From Gammaproteobacteria bacterium (lineage in GTDB: Bacteria > Pseudomonadota > Gammaproteobacteria > Ga0077554 > Ga007554), in NCBI GenBank assembly GCA_023266055.1, contig JAHFRW010000031.1, forward strand, positions 1-32,418: a stretch of 32,418 nt of DNA. Reading direction: 5' to 3'. The position numbers were made by a program, and so were the translations under genes. The notes below the pieces were generated by a model that was not told the DNA's origin, did no database searches, and saw nothing but the letters and a program-made list of their open reading frames with translations. How positions within the stretch are numbered: position 1 is the stretch's first letter; each line of letters starts with the position of its first letter. Below, one piece after another: positions 25,229 to 32,418 of this stretch.

Positions 25229-26200
25229 TCAGGTATTTTTCTCTGAAGCACTCGGCCGGGTCGTCACCAGACTCAGGATGACCGAAACCACCAGAATGGT
25301 GGCCACCACTCCCAACGCCAGCAATACCGGAATCTTGTAAAAATCGACAATCAACATTTTGACACCTATAAAAACCAGCACCAGTGCCAGGCCGTACTTG
25401 AGCAAGTGAAAGCGATCGGCAACATCTGCTAACAGAAAATACATTGCCCGTAATCCCAGAATGGCAAAGATGTTCGATGTAAAGACGATGAAAGGATCCG
25501 TAGTTATTGCAAATATCGCCGGAATACTGTCAACGGCAAACACCAGATCAGAAAACTCGATAAGCACCAGCACCAGAAACAACGGGGTAGCATAACGAAC
25601 ACTGTCTTTCGTTATGAAGAATTTTTCTTCGTGGTATTCATTGGTGACTTTCATATGACCACGCATCCAGCGCAGCAATGGGTTCTGTTCAAGATCGGAC
25701 TGCTTGTCGGCAAAATAGAACATCTTGATGCCCGTAACCAGCAGAAAAAGTCCAAAAAAATACAGTACCCAATGAAATTGGGTGATGAGTGCCGAGCCTG
25801 CCAGAATCAATATCGCGCGCATGGCAATGGCGCCAAGCACACCATACAATAATACCCGGCGCTGATACTCGACCGGCACTGCGAAATAGGTGAAAATCAT
25901 TAAAAAAACGAAGATATTGTCTACAGCCAGCGATTTTTCAATCAGATAGCCGGTGAAAAATTCCAGGGCTTTTGCATTAGCGATTTCCCGCCCCATCTGC
26001 CCATCAAGATACCACCATAACCCTGCATTGAAGAGCAGGGCCAATGATACCCAGACAACAGACCAGCTGAACGCCTCCTTGAAAGAAACCTTGTGTGCCG
26101 TTTTTCCACCCAGCATGAACAGATCGACGGCCAGCATTATCAATACAAAAATGATAAAGCCTGACCACATCCACCAGGAACCTACGCTTTCCAGACCCAC
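25229..26200 (-). CDS. TerC/Alx family integral membrane protein
   Basis: A multi-helix membrane protein of the TerC family (about 323 residues with the chosen start). Clear blocks are LAVDLFMLG at the N-terminus, the acidic motif EKSLAVDNIFVF, and VLIEFSDLVFAVDSIPAIFAI, the conserved Asp-containing helices thought to bind metal ions. Alx/TerC proteins are linked to manganese export, metal loading of exported enzymes and tellurite resistance. Start: GTG at 26200 with AAGGA spaced 8 nt upstream, which puts GLESVGSWWMW near the N-terminus as in relatives; the longer frame to 26233 lacks support. I looked for a yybP-ykoY manganese riboswitch upstream and did not find one. Confidence 0.92.
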   Translation of the reverse strand: MGLESVGSWWMWSGFIIFVLIMLAVDLFMLGGKTAHKVSFKEAFSWSVVWVSLALLFNAGLWWYLDGQMGREIANAKALEFFTGYLIEKSLAVDNIFVFLMIFTYFAVPVEYQRRVLLYGVLGAIAMRAILILAGSALITQFHWVLYFFGLFLLVTGIKMFYFADKQSDLEQNPLLRWMRGHMKVTNEYHEEKFFITKDSVRYATPLFLVLVLIEFSDLVFAVDSIPAIFAITTDPFIVFTSNIFAILGLRAMYFLLADVADRFHLLKYGLALVLVFIGVKMLIVDFYKIPVLLALGVVATILVVSVILSLVTTRPSASEKNT

Positions 26201-26475
26201 TCGACGTATCCTTAATTTTGTCAGTAACACCACTATCAGCTTCTGAGCCTGGAGCGTTGTATATTAACGTCGTATTTCGGAACGTTTGCCGCCCCCGATT
26301 TCAACACCAGAAGACATCAGGCATTAGTGCGTGGGCACCCTAAAAAGTTCCCTATATCTTCAGAACGAGGCCTGTTTATTTATTGAAAATCTGTCGGGAT
26401 TGCAACAAGACCGTAAAATAATTAGCCGGGGGGAGGTGCGGCTGAAGGAATACAAATGAGAATGATGCGCGATAC

Positions 26476-26874
26476 TTACTTCATTAAAACCCAAAAGGCG
26501 AGCGCTGCCAGTGCGCCCCCCAGAAAAATACACATGGCAATCAGCACTTTTGTGCGCACCCTGAAAACTTCAATGGCTTTAACCACTTCAACATTCTGCT
26601 CGGCAAGTGACCGGATCAGCTCAGCCGATGATTGTTGCTCAGCATCCAATTCCGTAATTTTCTGCTGCATTTGACGCACACGCGCATCAAGATTCACCCA
26701 TCTATCACTGTCTGATAATGGGCCGGTGGGCACTGGCGGCGGCGGGGGTGGCTCGGACATATCACCCCGGGTTGTGGCAAGAAGGCTCTTTGCCCCTTTG
26801 ACAATATGTGGAGCCGCGTCCAGAACCGTGCCCCAGGGAATGAGTTTTAACGCTGCGAGCCACCCTATTGCCAA
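26476..26874 (-). CDS. Small coiled-coil membrane protein, unknown (132 aa)
   Basis: Not a family I can name. The start is TTG with a GGAG 8 nt upstream. The 132-residue product has an N-terminal hydrophobic patch (WLAALKLIPWGTVLDAAP), a run of six prolines (about 42-47), a heptad-like region (about 60-105, VRQMQQKITELDAEQQSSAELIRSL) shown here in part, and one C-terminal membrane helix (LIAMCIFLGGALAALAFWVL). This is the layout of a tail-anchored coiled-coil protein facing the cytoplasm. It lies between ilvD and the terC-like gene on the same strand with about 120 nt and 275 nt gaps, so it is probably transcribed on its own. Confidence 0.75.
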   Translation of the reverse strand: MAIGWLAALKLIPWGTVLDAAPHIVKGAKSLLATTRGDMSEPPPPPPVPTGPLSDSDRWVNLDARVRQMQQKITELDAEQQSSAELIRSLAEQNVEVVKAIEVFRVRTKVLIAMCIFLGGALAALAFWVLMK

Positions 26875-26998
26875 GGTTTTATCTCCGTGGTTAAAAACAT
26901 CTTGATGATGCTATGAAGAATACATCACAAACATCCAGCAGCAGAGGGGCAGCGCAACGACGGGCGCCACACCTCTGCCACAGGGTTTTACAATGCGC

Positions 26999-28672
26999 CT
27001 AGTCTGTGACGGCACCCTTGCTGGCACTCGACACCAACTTGGCGTATTTTGCCAATACACCCGTGGTATAGCGTGGCTTGGGAGGTTGCCAGGCAGCGCG
27101 GCGACGGACAATTTCTGCGTCAGGCACGTTGAGTTGCAGCAAACGCGCTTCAGCATCTACCGTAATTGAATCACCCTCTTCCACCAGCGCAATGGTACCA
27201 CCCACGGCCGCTTCGGGCGCTACGTGACCCACCACCATGCCGTAGGTGCCGCCAGAAAAACGTCCGTCGGTAATCAAGCCGACGCTATCACCCAAACCCT
27301 CGCCGATGATCGCCGACGTGGGCGACAGCATTTCGCGCATGCCGGGTCCACCCTTGGGGCCTTCATAACGCACCACGATCACATCACCTGCCAGCACTTT
27401 TCGCGCCAGTATGGCCGCCATGCAGGCCTCTTCCGAATCAAATACGCGCGCCGGACCCGTGATGCTGGATTTTTTGATGCCGGTGATCTTGGCAACCGCG
27501 CCTTCAGGAGCAAGATTGCCTTTCAAAATGGCAAGGTGTCCCTGCGCATACACCGGATTACTCCAGGGCCGGATCACGTCCTGATCCGCACGCGGCTCGG
27601 CAGGAATATCCTTCAACACTTCAGCAACGGTCTGGCCGGTAATGGTCAGCGCATCACCATGCAACAGGCCGTGCGCAAGCAGCATCTTCATCACTTGCGG
27701 CACACCGCCGGCACGATGCAGATCGGTGGCAACATATTTACCGGAGGGCTTAAGATCGCACAACACCGGCACACGATTGCGCAGAACCTCGAAATCATCA
27801 ATGCAAAGCGCGACACCGGCGCTATGCGCAATGGCCAGAAAATGCAACACGGCATTGGTAGACCCACCCACCGCCATAATCACGGTAATCGCGTTTTCAA
27901 TGGACTGACGGGTGATAATGTCACGCGGCAAAATCTGTTTTTTAATGGCGTTGACCAGAACTCTGGCGGATTCCGCCGTGCTCTCGGCTTTTTCTGCATC
28001 TTCCGCTGCCATGGTGGATGAATACATCAGACTCATGCCCATCGCCTCAAACGCCGACGACATGGTGTTTGCCGTGAACATACCACCGCAAGAACCCGCG
28101 CCCGGACAGGCGTTACGCTCAATGCCGGTTAATTCTTCTTCGTCGATTTTATGTGCATTGAATTGACCCACCGCCTCAAATGAACTGACGACCGTCAAAT
28201 CACGGCCACGATAATGGCCCGGCTTGATGGTGCCGCCATAAACGAAAATCGCGGGGATGTTGAGCCGTGCCATGGCAATCATCGCGCCCGGCATATTCTT
28301 GTCACACCCCCCAATCGCCAGCACACCATCCATACTCTGACCACCGCACACGGTTTCTATTGAATCCGCAATCACCTCGCGCGACACCAGCGAATATTTC
28401 ATACCTTCGGTGCCCATCGAAATACCGTCGGAAATGGTGATGGTGCCAAACATCTGTGGCATTGCACCGGCGGCTTTCACCGCCTGTTCGGCGCGGGCGG
28501 CCAGACCACCAATGCCCATATTGCATGGCGTAATGGTGCTATGACTGTTGGAAATGCCAATAATAGGTTTGTCGAAATCCCCATCAACAAACCCCACGGC
28601 ACGCAGCATGGCACGGTTGGGAGAACGCTGTACACCTTGTGTAACAACTTTGCTTTTGCGATTGTCGGACAT
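26999..28672 (-). CDS. ilvD: Dihydroxy-acid dehydratase IlvD
   Basis: Iron-sulfur dehydratase of branched-chain amino acid synthesis, converting 2,3-dihydroxy-isovalerate (or 3-methylvalerate) to the 2-keto acid. The 557-residue length and the three cysteines C50 ([11 protein letters not shown]), C123 (GGCDKNMPG) and C195 ([12 protein letters not shown]) fit the shorter IlvD class, members of which carry a [2Fe-2S] cluster. The C-terminal substrate region includes GGPGMREML and [11 protein letters not shown]. Start ATG has AAGGA 8 nt upstream. It is monocistronic by spacing, with 636 nt of non-coding DNA on the upstream side. Confidence 0.97.
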   Translation of the reverse strand: MSDNRKSKVVTQGVQRSPNRAMLRAVGFVDGDFDKPIIGISNSHSTITPCNMGIGGLAARAEQAVKAAGAMPQMFGTITISDGISMGTEGMKYSLVSREVIADSIETVCGGQSMDGVLAIGGCDKNMPGAMIAMARLNIPAIFVYGGTIKPGHYRGRDLTVVSSFEAVGQFNAHKIDEEELTGIERNACPGAGSCGGMFTANTMSSAFEAMGMSLMYSSTMAAEDAEKAESTAESARVLVNAIKKQILPRDIITRQSIENAITVIMAVGGSTNAVLHFLAIAHSAGVALCIDDFEVLRNRVPVLCDLKPSGKYVATDLHRAGGVPQVMKMLLAHGLLHGDALTITGQTVAEVLKDIPAEPRADQDVIRPWSNPVYAQGHLAILKGNLAPEGAVAKITGIKKSSITGPARVFDSEEACMAAILARKVLAGDVIVVRYEGPKGGPGMREMLSPTSAIIGEGLGDSVGLITDGRFSGGTYGMVVGHVAPEAAVGGTIALVEEGDSITVDAEARLLQLNVPDAEIVRRRAAWQPPKPRYTTGVLAKYAKLVSSASKGAVTD

Positions 28673-29308
28673 GCCCTGATTCCTTGAAGAGGATATAGTG
28701 ATTTAATTTGAAATGGAGACTGAACCGCAGACGGAATAGCTAATTCGTTGAATTTAAAAAATAAAATAACGGGGCATTCTTTGAGGCTTGCGTGTGCGGA
28801 GCCGCTATGCGGCACTGGTTCCCATCGCCATTTTCAGGCTTAATAATACCCTACCAGGATAGTCTGCGGCAACTCACCGCGTAGGAGCGCCTGACATGGC
28901 ATACACGTTCTCATGTTATATTAAAATTGACGGGGTCGTGGATAGCGTGGATAGCGTGGTCGCAAACGAGCCGATCAGGGGTTTAATGCAGCATCATTGT
29001 ACACATTGAAAAGTAAGCTTGCGCTTGGGCGCCCGGTAGGGCCTAATGTAAAAGAGCTTTCCTGTTTCACCGCATGGGCATGCCGTGAACACCGTATGAA
29101 GATTGCTTTTTGCTCCCATTGTCATACGCATGCAACAAAATGGCATGAATATTGCAATTTCTCGTAAATCGCTCGTCCACAAGGCACTATAAAGTAATTC
29201 TGCTGTCGAATGGGCAGGGACGCTATAGAGTTAGCGGACAAATACCGATAATAGCGATATCGGGGATAGCATCCTCTTCAACAACCGGATAATAAGGGAG
29301 AAGCAACA
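28673..29308. other. 636-nt intergenic region between divergent ilvD and tal
   Basis: No supported gene. It must hold the ilvD and transaldolase promoters, but no clear -35/-10 pair was found. Visible structure: a GCCGC-TAT-GCGGC hairpin near 28800-28812, a 9-bp tandem repeat (GTGGATAGC, twice plus a partial copy) at 28938-28959, and a CCGATA/TATCGG dyad at 29245-29263 about 45 nt before the tal start. A 62-codon minus-strand frame at 28994-29182 contains CPCGETGK but has no good start context, so I left it out. Confidence 0.4.
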
Positions 29309-30457
29309 ATGAATCCATTGGTGGAGCTACAGAAATTCGGACAAAGCCCCTGGTACGACAATATTCAGCGCGGCATGTTACGCTCAGGCGAACTGGAACG
29401 GATGATCCGTGAAGATGGCCTCAAAGGCGTGACCTCCAACCCTACCATTTTCGAAAAAGCCATTAACGGTAGCAAGGACTATGATGAAGCCCTCGCACAC
29501 CTGCTGGCCCACAGCCCCCAGCAAAACAGCCGCGACCTCTTCTTTAATCTGGCGATAGAAGACATACAGCAAGCCGCCGATTTACTGCGCCCTGTGTATG
29601 ATACCACTGGCGGCTGTGACGGCATGATCAGCCTCGAAGTATCGCCTGATCTCGCACATGACACCCCCAGCACCGTGGCCGAAGCGCGCCGCCTTGCCGC
29701 ACGCGTCAATCGTCCGAACCTGATGATCAAGGTGCCCGCCACCAAAGAAGGGTTGCCCGTCATCACCGCCCTGATTGCCGACGGCATTAACGTCAACGTC
29801 ACGCTCCTGTTCGCTGTCGCGCGTTATGAAGAAGTGATTGAAGCCTATATTTCCGGCCTGGAGCTGGCACACAAAAATGGCAAGCCACTGCAAAAGATTG
29901 CCTCGGTGGCCAGCTTCTTCGTCAGCCGTGTCGACGCACTGGTTGACAAATTACTCGATGAAAAACTCAAAACGGCACCTGCCGCACAACATGCGGACAT
30001 CAAAGGCGCAAAAGGCAAGGCCGCCATTGCCAATGCCAAACTGGCCTATCAATCATACGAAAGATTTTTCTCAACGCCGCGTTTCGAGCAACTGCGCAAG
30101 GCGGGTGCCCACGCACAGCGTTTACTGTGGGCCAGCACGGGCGTAAAAAACCCTGATTATAGCGACGTACTGTACATTGAAACCCTGATCGGGCCAGACA
30201 CCGTTAACACTATCCCACCGGCGACCTACAAGGCCTTCAAGGAACACGGCAAAGCCGCTTCAACCTTGACCGATGGCATGGATGAAGCCCATACCTGCCT
30301 GAACCTGATCCGCAGCCTCGGCATTGACCTTGATGCCGTCACACTGCAACTTGAGGATGAAGGAGTGGAATCCTTTCTGGGCTCTTTCAAAACCCTGCTG
30401 GCCGCCATTGAAAGCAAAGCGGCCGCCATGGTTCCGCAAAAACGTGTCGGTGCATGA
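29309..30457 (+). CDS. tal: Transaldolase
   Basis: Pentose-phosphate enzyme transferring a dihydroxyacetone unit between sedoheptulose 7-phosphate and glyceraldehyde 3-phosphate. The 382-residue length and opening MNPLVELQKFGQSPWYDNI fit the longer bacterial Tal type found in actinobacteria, cyanobacteria and some proteobacteria. The Schiff-base lysine is K141 in NLMIKVPATKEGL, and the TSNPTIFEKA motif at about 42-51 is intact. The ribosome-binding site GGGAGAAG lies about 7 nt upstream of the ATG. It is transcribed alone, followed by a perfect hairpin at 30477-30504. Confidence 0.96.
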   Translation: MNPLVELQKFGQSPWYDNIQRGMLRSGELERMIREDGLKGVTSNPTIFEKAINGSKDYDEALAHLLAHSPQQNSRDLFFNLAIEDIQQAADLLRPVYDTTGGCDGMISLEVSPDLAHDTPSTVAEARRLAARVNRPNLMIKVPATKEGLPVITALIADGINVNVTLLFAVARYEEVIEAYISGLELAHKNGKPLQKIASVASFFVSRVDALVDKLLDEKLKTAPAAQHADIKGAKGKAAIANAKLAYQSYERFFSTPRFEQLRKAGAHAQRLLWASTGVKNPDYSDVLYIETLIGPDTVNTIPPATYKAFKEHGKAASTLTDGMDEAHTCLNLIRSLGIDLDAVTLQLEDEGVESFLGSFKTLLAAIESKAAAMVPQKRVGA

Positions 30458-30476
30458 CACCCGCAACGGCGACAGC

Positions 30477-30504
30477 GATTGCCGCTGACATCTCAGCGGC
30501 AATC
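30477..30504 (+). terminator. Hairpin after tal
   Basis: Perfect 12-bp stem GATTGCCGCTGA / TCAGCGGCAATC with a CATC loop, 20 nt after the tal stop. No clear T-run follows, but position and strength support a terminator. Confidence 0.65.
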
Positions 30505-30553
30505 CATGCACCGTTTACACCTCATACGCAACGTCCGGTATCCGGCGGCGATA

Positions 30554-30870
30554 TCAACGCCGCTGAGCAACGCGAATCGCCACTTTCAATCGCTCATTCT
30601 CTTGGGCACGCTCCGCGGGCTTACGATTAAGCCACTCATAGAAGCCGCTACGGGAGACGTCGAACACCCGGCACATCGTCTTGACCGGACACTGGCGTCG
30701 CCACTCTTTCATGAACGCGTCCCTGGCAGTGAGTCCTTTGCAAAGTACGCCGTCGCTTTTTTTAGGATGTCGCGCTCCATCCGTGCCTCTGCCAGTTCCT
30801 TGCGCAATCGGGCATTCTCCATCGCAAGCTCTGCCGCTGTACGAGCGCCGGGGGTTGTAATTTAGCAGTC
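30554..30870 (-). pseudogene. IS3-family transposase remnant (orfA end plus orfB start)
   Basis: Fragment of an IS3-type element. In one minus frame the end of orfA reads ELAMENARLRKELAEARMER then DILKKATAYFAKDSLPGTRS and stops at 30709. orfB begins in the -1 relative frame at 30712 (MKEWRRQCPVKTMCRVFDVS then RSGFYEWLNRKP), overlapping as expected for programmed frameshifting, but it breaks off after about 52 codons at RVAQRR. The orfA N-terminus and the whole DDE catalytic domain are missing, so it is inactive. No terminal inverted repeats were recognised. Confidence 0.85.
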
Positions 30871-30970
30871 CTTCACCTTCTCGCATTAAAACTGGAAACG
30901 TCAAGTGTGATTACAAACAGGAAAGAAACGGAGAATCAAAAACAGAAATGTCAGTTGCAAAGACGGGGAA

Positions 30971-31027
30971 GCCCTTGCCGCAAAGCTAAGCAGCGGCGCA
31001 GCCGTCCGCTTGAGCTCCGGGCTAGGT
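30971..31027 (-). repeat. attC-like integron cassette site (degenerate)
   Basis: A 57-bp imperfect palindrome resembling an integron attC site, read on the minus strand just as the 203-residue ORF ends. The end-core ACCTAGC fits RYYYAAC except for one base and contains the ORF's TAG stop. The inner arms CTCAAGC and GCTTAG pair with one extrahelical C, the hallmark of L boxes, around a GC-rich centre (GGACGGCTGCGCCGCT). The far core reads CAAGGGC, keeping the RRRY part but not GTT. Such decay suggests a fossil site. Recognition is by eye; a covariance model would decide. Confidence 0.5.
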
Positions 31028-31633
31028 AATTGTTTGGTTGTAATCAATTGCAAACATTGTTCTACCCGTAAAAGAAGGCCTAGATGAAATGAAACACTCG
31101 CCAATTGATGTGATGACAACAAACTTGTACGTTGCTCCCTCAGAATAGCTTGGCATTGTAACTAAGAGGTATTCTTTTTCCTTGACGTAACTAAATTCAA
31201 TAGCATCCTCAAGATAATGCTCTCTGTCATCGAGCGTACCTTTAGGATTCCAAACTACATCCTCTATTTTCGAATAATCCCAATCGAAAGGACCCATCTT
31301 GCTTTTTATGTAATTCGTTATATTTATTGGCTTAGGTTGATATAGAAGTACCTTTACGCAGTGCACCCGCAATGGATTTTGTCGGAGATTAAAAACGAGC
31401 AGCTTTACCCGAATTTGATTGTCAACCTTTAGGGCGCCAATAACCTCGATGGACGGAAGACTTTGCACTTTTTCGTAACTGGCACGCTTTAGTGCCACTT
31501 CGGAAATTGCCGTAGATTTAGCAGCCTGTTTAGCTGATTTTGCGGCGGCAAGATACGAAAAAAACGCCACAATAATTGAGAACCCGCTCAATGAAATTGT
31601 AATTGTTTCGACCGTCGTCATGTCGTTTAACAT
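31022..31633 (-). CDS. Cassette-like ORF: membrane-anchored protein of unknown function
   Basis: No recognised family. The 203-residue product has one N-terminal membrane helix (about 10-30, ITISLSGFSIIVAFFSYLAAA), a short Ala/Lys-rich helix, and a beta-rich cytoplasmic domain (about 55-200; VRVHCVKVLLYQP-type strands). Base composition is more AT-rich than the transaldolase gene next door. The ATG lies 4 nt after GTTAGGT, an integron core of the form GTTRRRY, and the stop codon lies inside an attC-like site. This is the layout of a promoterless gene cassette. An internal ATG at residue 5 is possible. Function cannot be assigned. Confidence 0.7.
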   Translation of the reverse strand: MLNDMTTVETITISLSGFSIIVAFFSYLAAAKSAKQAAKSTAISEVALKRASYEKVQSLPSIEVIGALKVDNQIRVKLLVFNLRQNPLRVHCVKVLLYQPKPINITNYIKSKMGPFDWDYSKIEDVVWNPKGTLDDREHYLEDAIEFSYVKEKEYLLVTMPSYSEGATYKFVVITSIGECFISSRPSFTGRTMFAIDYNQTIT

Positions 31634-31637
31634 TATT

Positions 31638-31644
31638 ACCTAAC
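31638..31644 (-). other. Integron-type core site GTTAGGT
   Basis: On the minus strand the heptamer GTTAGGT fits the GTTRRRY consensus of cassette junctions and lies 4 nt before the ATG of the 203-residue ORF. If the 158-bp element next to it is removed together with one GTT, the site reads TTTTAACGTTAGGT, the usual ending of an attC. A seven-base match alone could be chance. Confidence 0.45.
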
Positions 31645-31802
31645 GAGCCTGTAGAAAAACCACTTCCGGCGAAAAAATCTCAACAATAGGGGATACTAAC
31701 CCCCCTCCCACCACTGAGATCGTCGATCCTGGAGCATCTAGTGAAGCCGGCTTTTTGACTCTCACGTGATATATCCTCAGCAATGGGTTTTTCTACAGGC
31801 TC
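31645..31802. mobile_element. 158-bp MITE-like element with 17-bp inverted repeats
   Basis: The ends are a perfect 17-bp inverted repeat: GAGCCTGTAGAAAAACC at 31645-31661 and its complement at 31786-31802. On both sides the flanking triplet is AAC (31642-31644 and 31803-31805), consistent with a 3-bp target duplication. The interior has no ORF and is too short for a transposase, so it would need one in trans. The terminal sequence looks like an insertion-sequence end, but I cannot name the family. Confidence 0.7.
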
Positions 31803-31820
31803 AACGTTAAAATAACTGGC

Positions 31821-31860
31821 AATTTAAAGTGGCGTGACGATAGGAGCACCGCTTTAAATT
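31821..31860 (-). terminator. Hairpin after the 146-aa ORF
   Basis: The minus-strand arms AATTTAAAGCGGTG and CGCCACTTTAAATT pair over 14 positions with one C-A mismatch and one T-G wobble, around a 12-nt loop. It starts within the TAA stop region of the 146-residue ORF. It may be a terminator or a decayed attC, but it lacks RYYYAAC at its outer edge. Confidence 0.4.
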
Positions 31861-32299
31861 ATCCATGTTGATTTTTTTGGTGGGCGACACTCCCTTTCCC
31901 TGCATCCAAAAACACTCTGATAATACTCATATTAAATGACAGAAATGCCTGAGTTACAGACATAACTTCATTTTCGTCTATGCTTTTTACTAAATTCACC
32001 TGCGATGCAACATCCTTCCCGTAATGACCTGTAGCCCCGTTACGAATATCGGACCATTTCTTTAATTTAGACAATTCGTCTTTCCATTTTATTTTTTCTT
32101 TTTTTATATCGGCGCTATCTATTAGTACACCTCTTTCGTTTGCCATAGAAATTAGCGTATTCACTAAATGATGTCTAAGAAGCTTGTCATATTCGTAGAT
32201 GCGATGAATTAAACCTTTTAGCGAAACCTTCCGAGCAAAACCTTGTGGGTTATTTATTACAAAGCCAGCCATTTCAAGACATATTTCATATTGAAACAT
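31859..32299 (-). CDS. Alpha-helical protein with HEPN-type R-x5-H motif, possibly 5'-truncated
   Basis: The 146-residue product is predicted mostly helical, with Lys/Glu-rich middle helices and the motif SDIRNGATGHYGKD, in which R86 and H92 make an R-x5-H with Asn after Arg. That pattern is seen in HEPN-domain ribonucleases and toxins, but short motifs are weak evidence and many HEPN proteins are not nucleases. The region is AT-rich. The ATG directly abuts the left end of a probable ISL3-type element at 32300, so the original N-terminus may lie beyond the insertion. No cognate antitoxin gene is visible next to it. Confidence 0.6.
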   Translation of the reverse strand: MFQYEICLEMAGFVINNPQGFARKVSLKGLIHRIYEYDKLLRHHLVNTLISMANERGVLIDSADIKKEKIKWKDELSKLKKWSDIRNGATGHYGKDVASQVNLVKSIDENEVMSVTQAFLSFNMSIIRVFLDAGKGSVAHQKNQHG

Positions 32300-32418
32300 G
32301 GTTCCTCAGACTTTAGTGTGGGTTAAGAATAACGTAATCTATAGCGCATGTCTTGCAAAGGAGATGCGCGATGGAAAGCAAAGAATTGTATTGGTGCCTG
32401 CTTGGACTTAACGAACCA
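32300..32418 (+). mobile_element. Left end of probable ISL3-family insertion sequence
   Basis: The element appears to start at GGTTCCTCAGACTTTAGTG (32300), a GG-initial terminal repeat of the ISL3 type, directly against the coding start of the 146-residue ORF. It runs past the window end, so the right repeat and the target duplication cannot be seen. Confidence 0.5.
32371..32418 (+). CDS. ISL3-type transposase, first 16 codons
   Basis: Open frame from ATG 32371 to the window edge, with a strong AAAGGAG 8 nt upstream. The visible residues MESKELYWCLLGLNEP resemble the start of ISL3-family transposases, which often read M..KELY..LLGL..PW. Only 16 residues are available, so the family call is tentative. 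Confidence 0.5.
   Translation, partial: MESKELYWCLLGLNEP

Noticed and set aside
26201-26475. Possible yybP-ykoY manganese riboswitch upstream of the TerC/Alx-type gene
   Set aside because: Expected from family precedent, but the conserved internal-loop motifs of that riboswitch were not found by eye on the minus strand.
27224-28021. Long plus-strand frame (265 codons) opposite ilvD
   Set aside because: It is an antisense shadow of the strongly conserved ilvD gene; His/Arg/Gly-rich composition is typical of such shadows.
28938-28959. Tandem 9-bp repeat as a CRISPR or iteron array
   Set aside because: Only two full copies with no spacers and no replication or Cas genes nearby.
28994-29182. 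62-codon minus-strand frame containing CPCGETGK
   Set aside because: It lies in a promoter-sized gap, has no ribosome-binding site, and the sequence lacks a recognisable fold; could be chance.
31821-31860. Second attC site after the 146-residue ORF
   Set aside because: The palindrome is good but there is no RYYYAAC at its outer edge and its arms do not extend to the GTTAGGT core, so I list it as a hairpin only.

Overview
The window looks like about 30 kb of conserved chromosome from a Gram-negative proteobacterium, most likely a gammaproteobacterium. It carries a YpjD/CcsA-type gene, a DUF1249 (YqiB) gene, a DUF3301 gene, a complete Wsp surface-signalling operon and a MoxR-DUF58-BatA/B/D operon. 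The species cannot be fixed from sequence alone. Base composition is moderate through the core and visibly more AT-rich in the last 1.4 kb, which also carries mobile-DNA fragments.

Layout. 1-409: 3' end of a ypjD-like gene. 406-9774 (minus): complete wspA-B-C-D-E-F-R operon, in which a chemoreceptor (WspA), two CheW couplers, a CheR, a CheA-REC hybrid kinase, a CheB and the diguanylate cyclase WspR convert an envelope stimulus into cyclic di-GMP. Three departures from the Pseudomonas-type system stand out. WspA has a periplasmic CxxCH haem-c motif. WspE has two tandem Hpt domains. WspF carries Gly instead of the phospho-acceptor Asp. 10023-11444 (minus): uppP-dedA, for undecaprenyl phosphate recycling and membrane homeostasis. 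11610-13897: yqiB-like gene, a small membrane protein, a periplasmic CPHC thioredoxin-fold protein and a DUF3301 protein. 13994-18086 (minus): an unusual set made of a SARP/BTAD transcription factor without an ATPase domain, a cytoplasmic SNase-fold nuclease and a beta-rich protein of unknown function. 18338-25158 (plus): tightly overlapping moxR, DUF58, DUF4381, VWA, VWA-TPR and batD genes, closed by a strong hairpin. 25229-28672 (minus): TerC/Alx-type membrane protein, a small coiled-coil membrane protein and ilvD. 29309-30457 (plus): transaldolase.

The right end (30.55-32.42 kb) is a mobile-DNA graveyard: an IS3-family remnant, a 57-bp attC-like site, a minus-strand ORF starting just after an integron-type core GTTAGGT, a 158-bp element with perfect 17-bp terminal inverted repeats inserted at that core with a GTT/AAC duplication, a second AT-rich ORF with an R-x5-H motif of the HEPN type, and the start of what looks like an ISL3-family insertion sequence running off the window.

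The most interesting candidates are the haem-c Wsp variant with a non-phosphorylatable WspF, the BTAD-nuclease-beta protein module, and the short inverted-repeat element sitting exactly in an integron recombination core.
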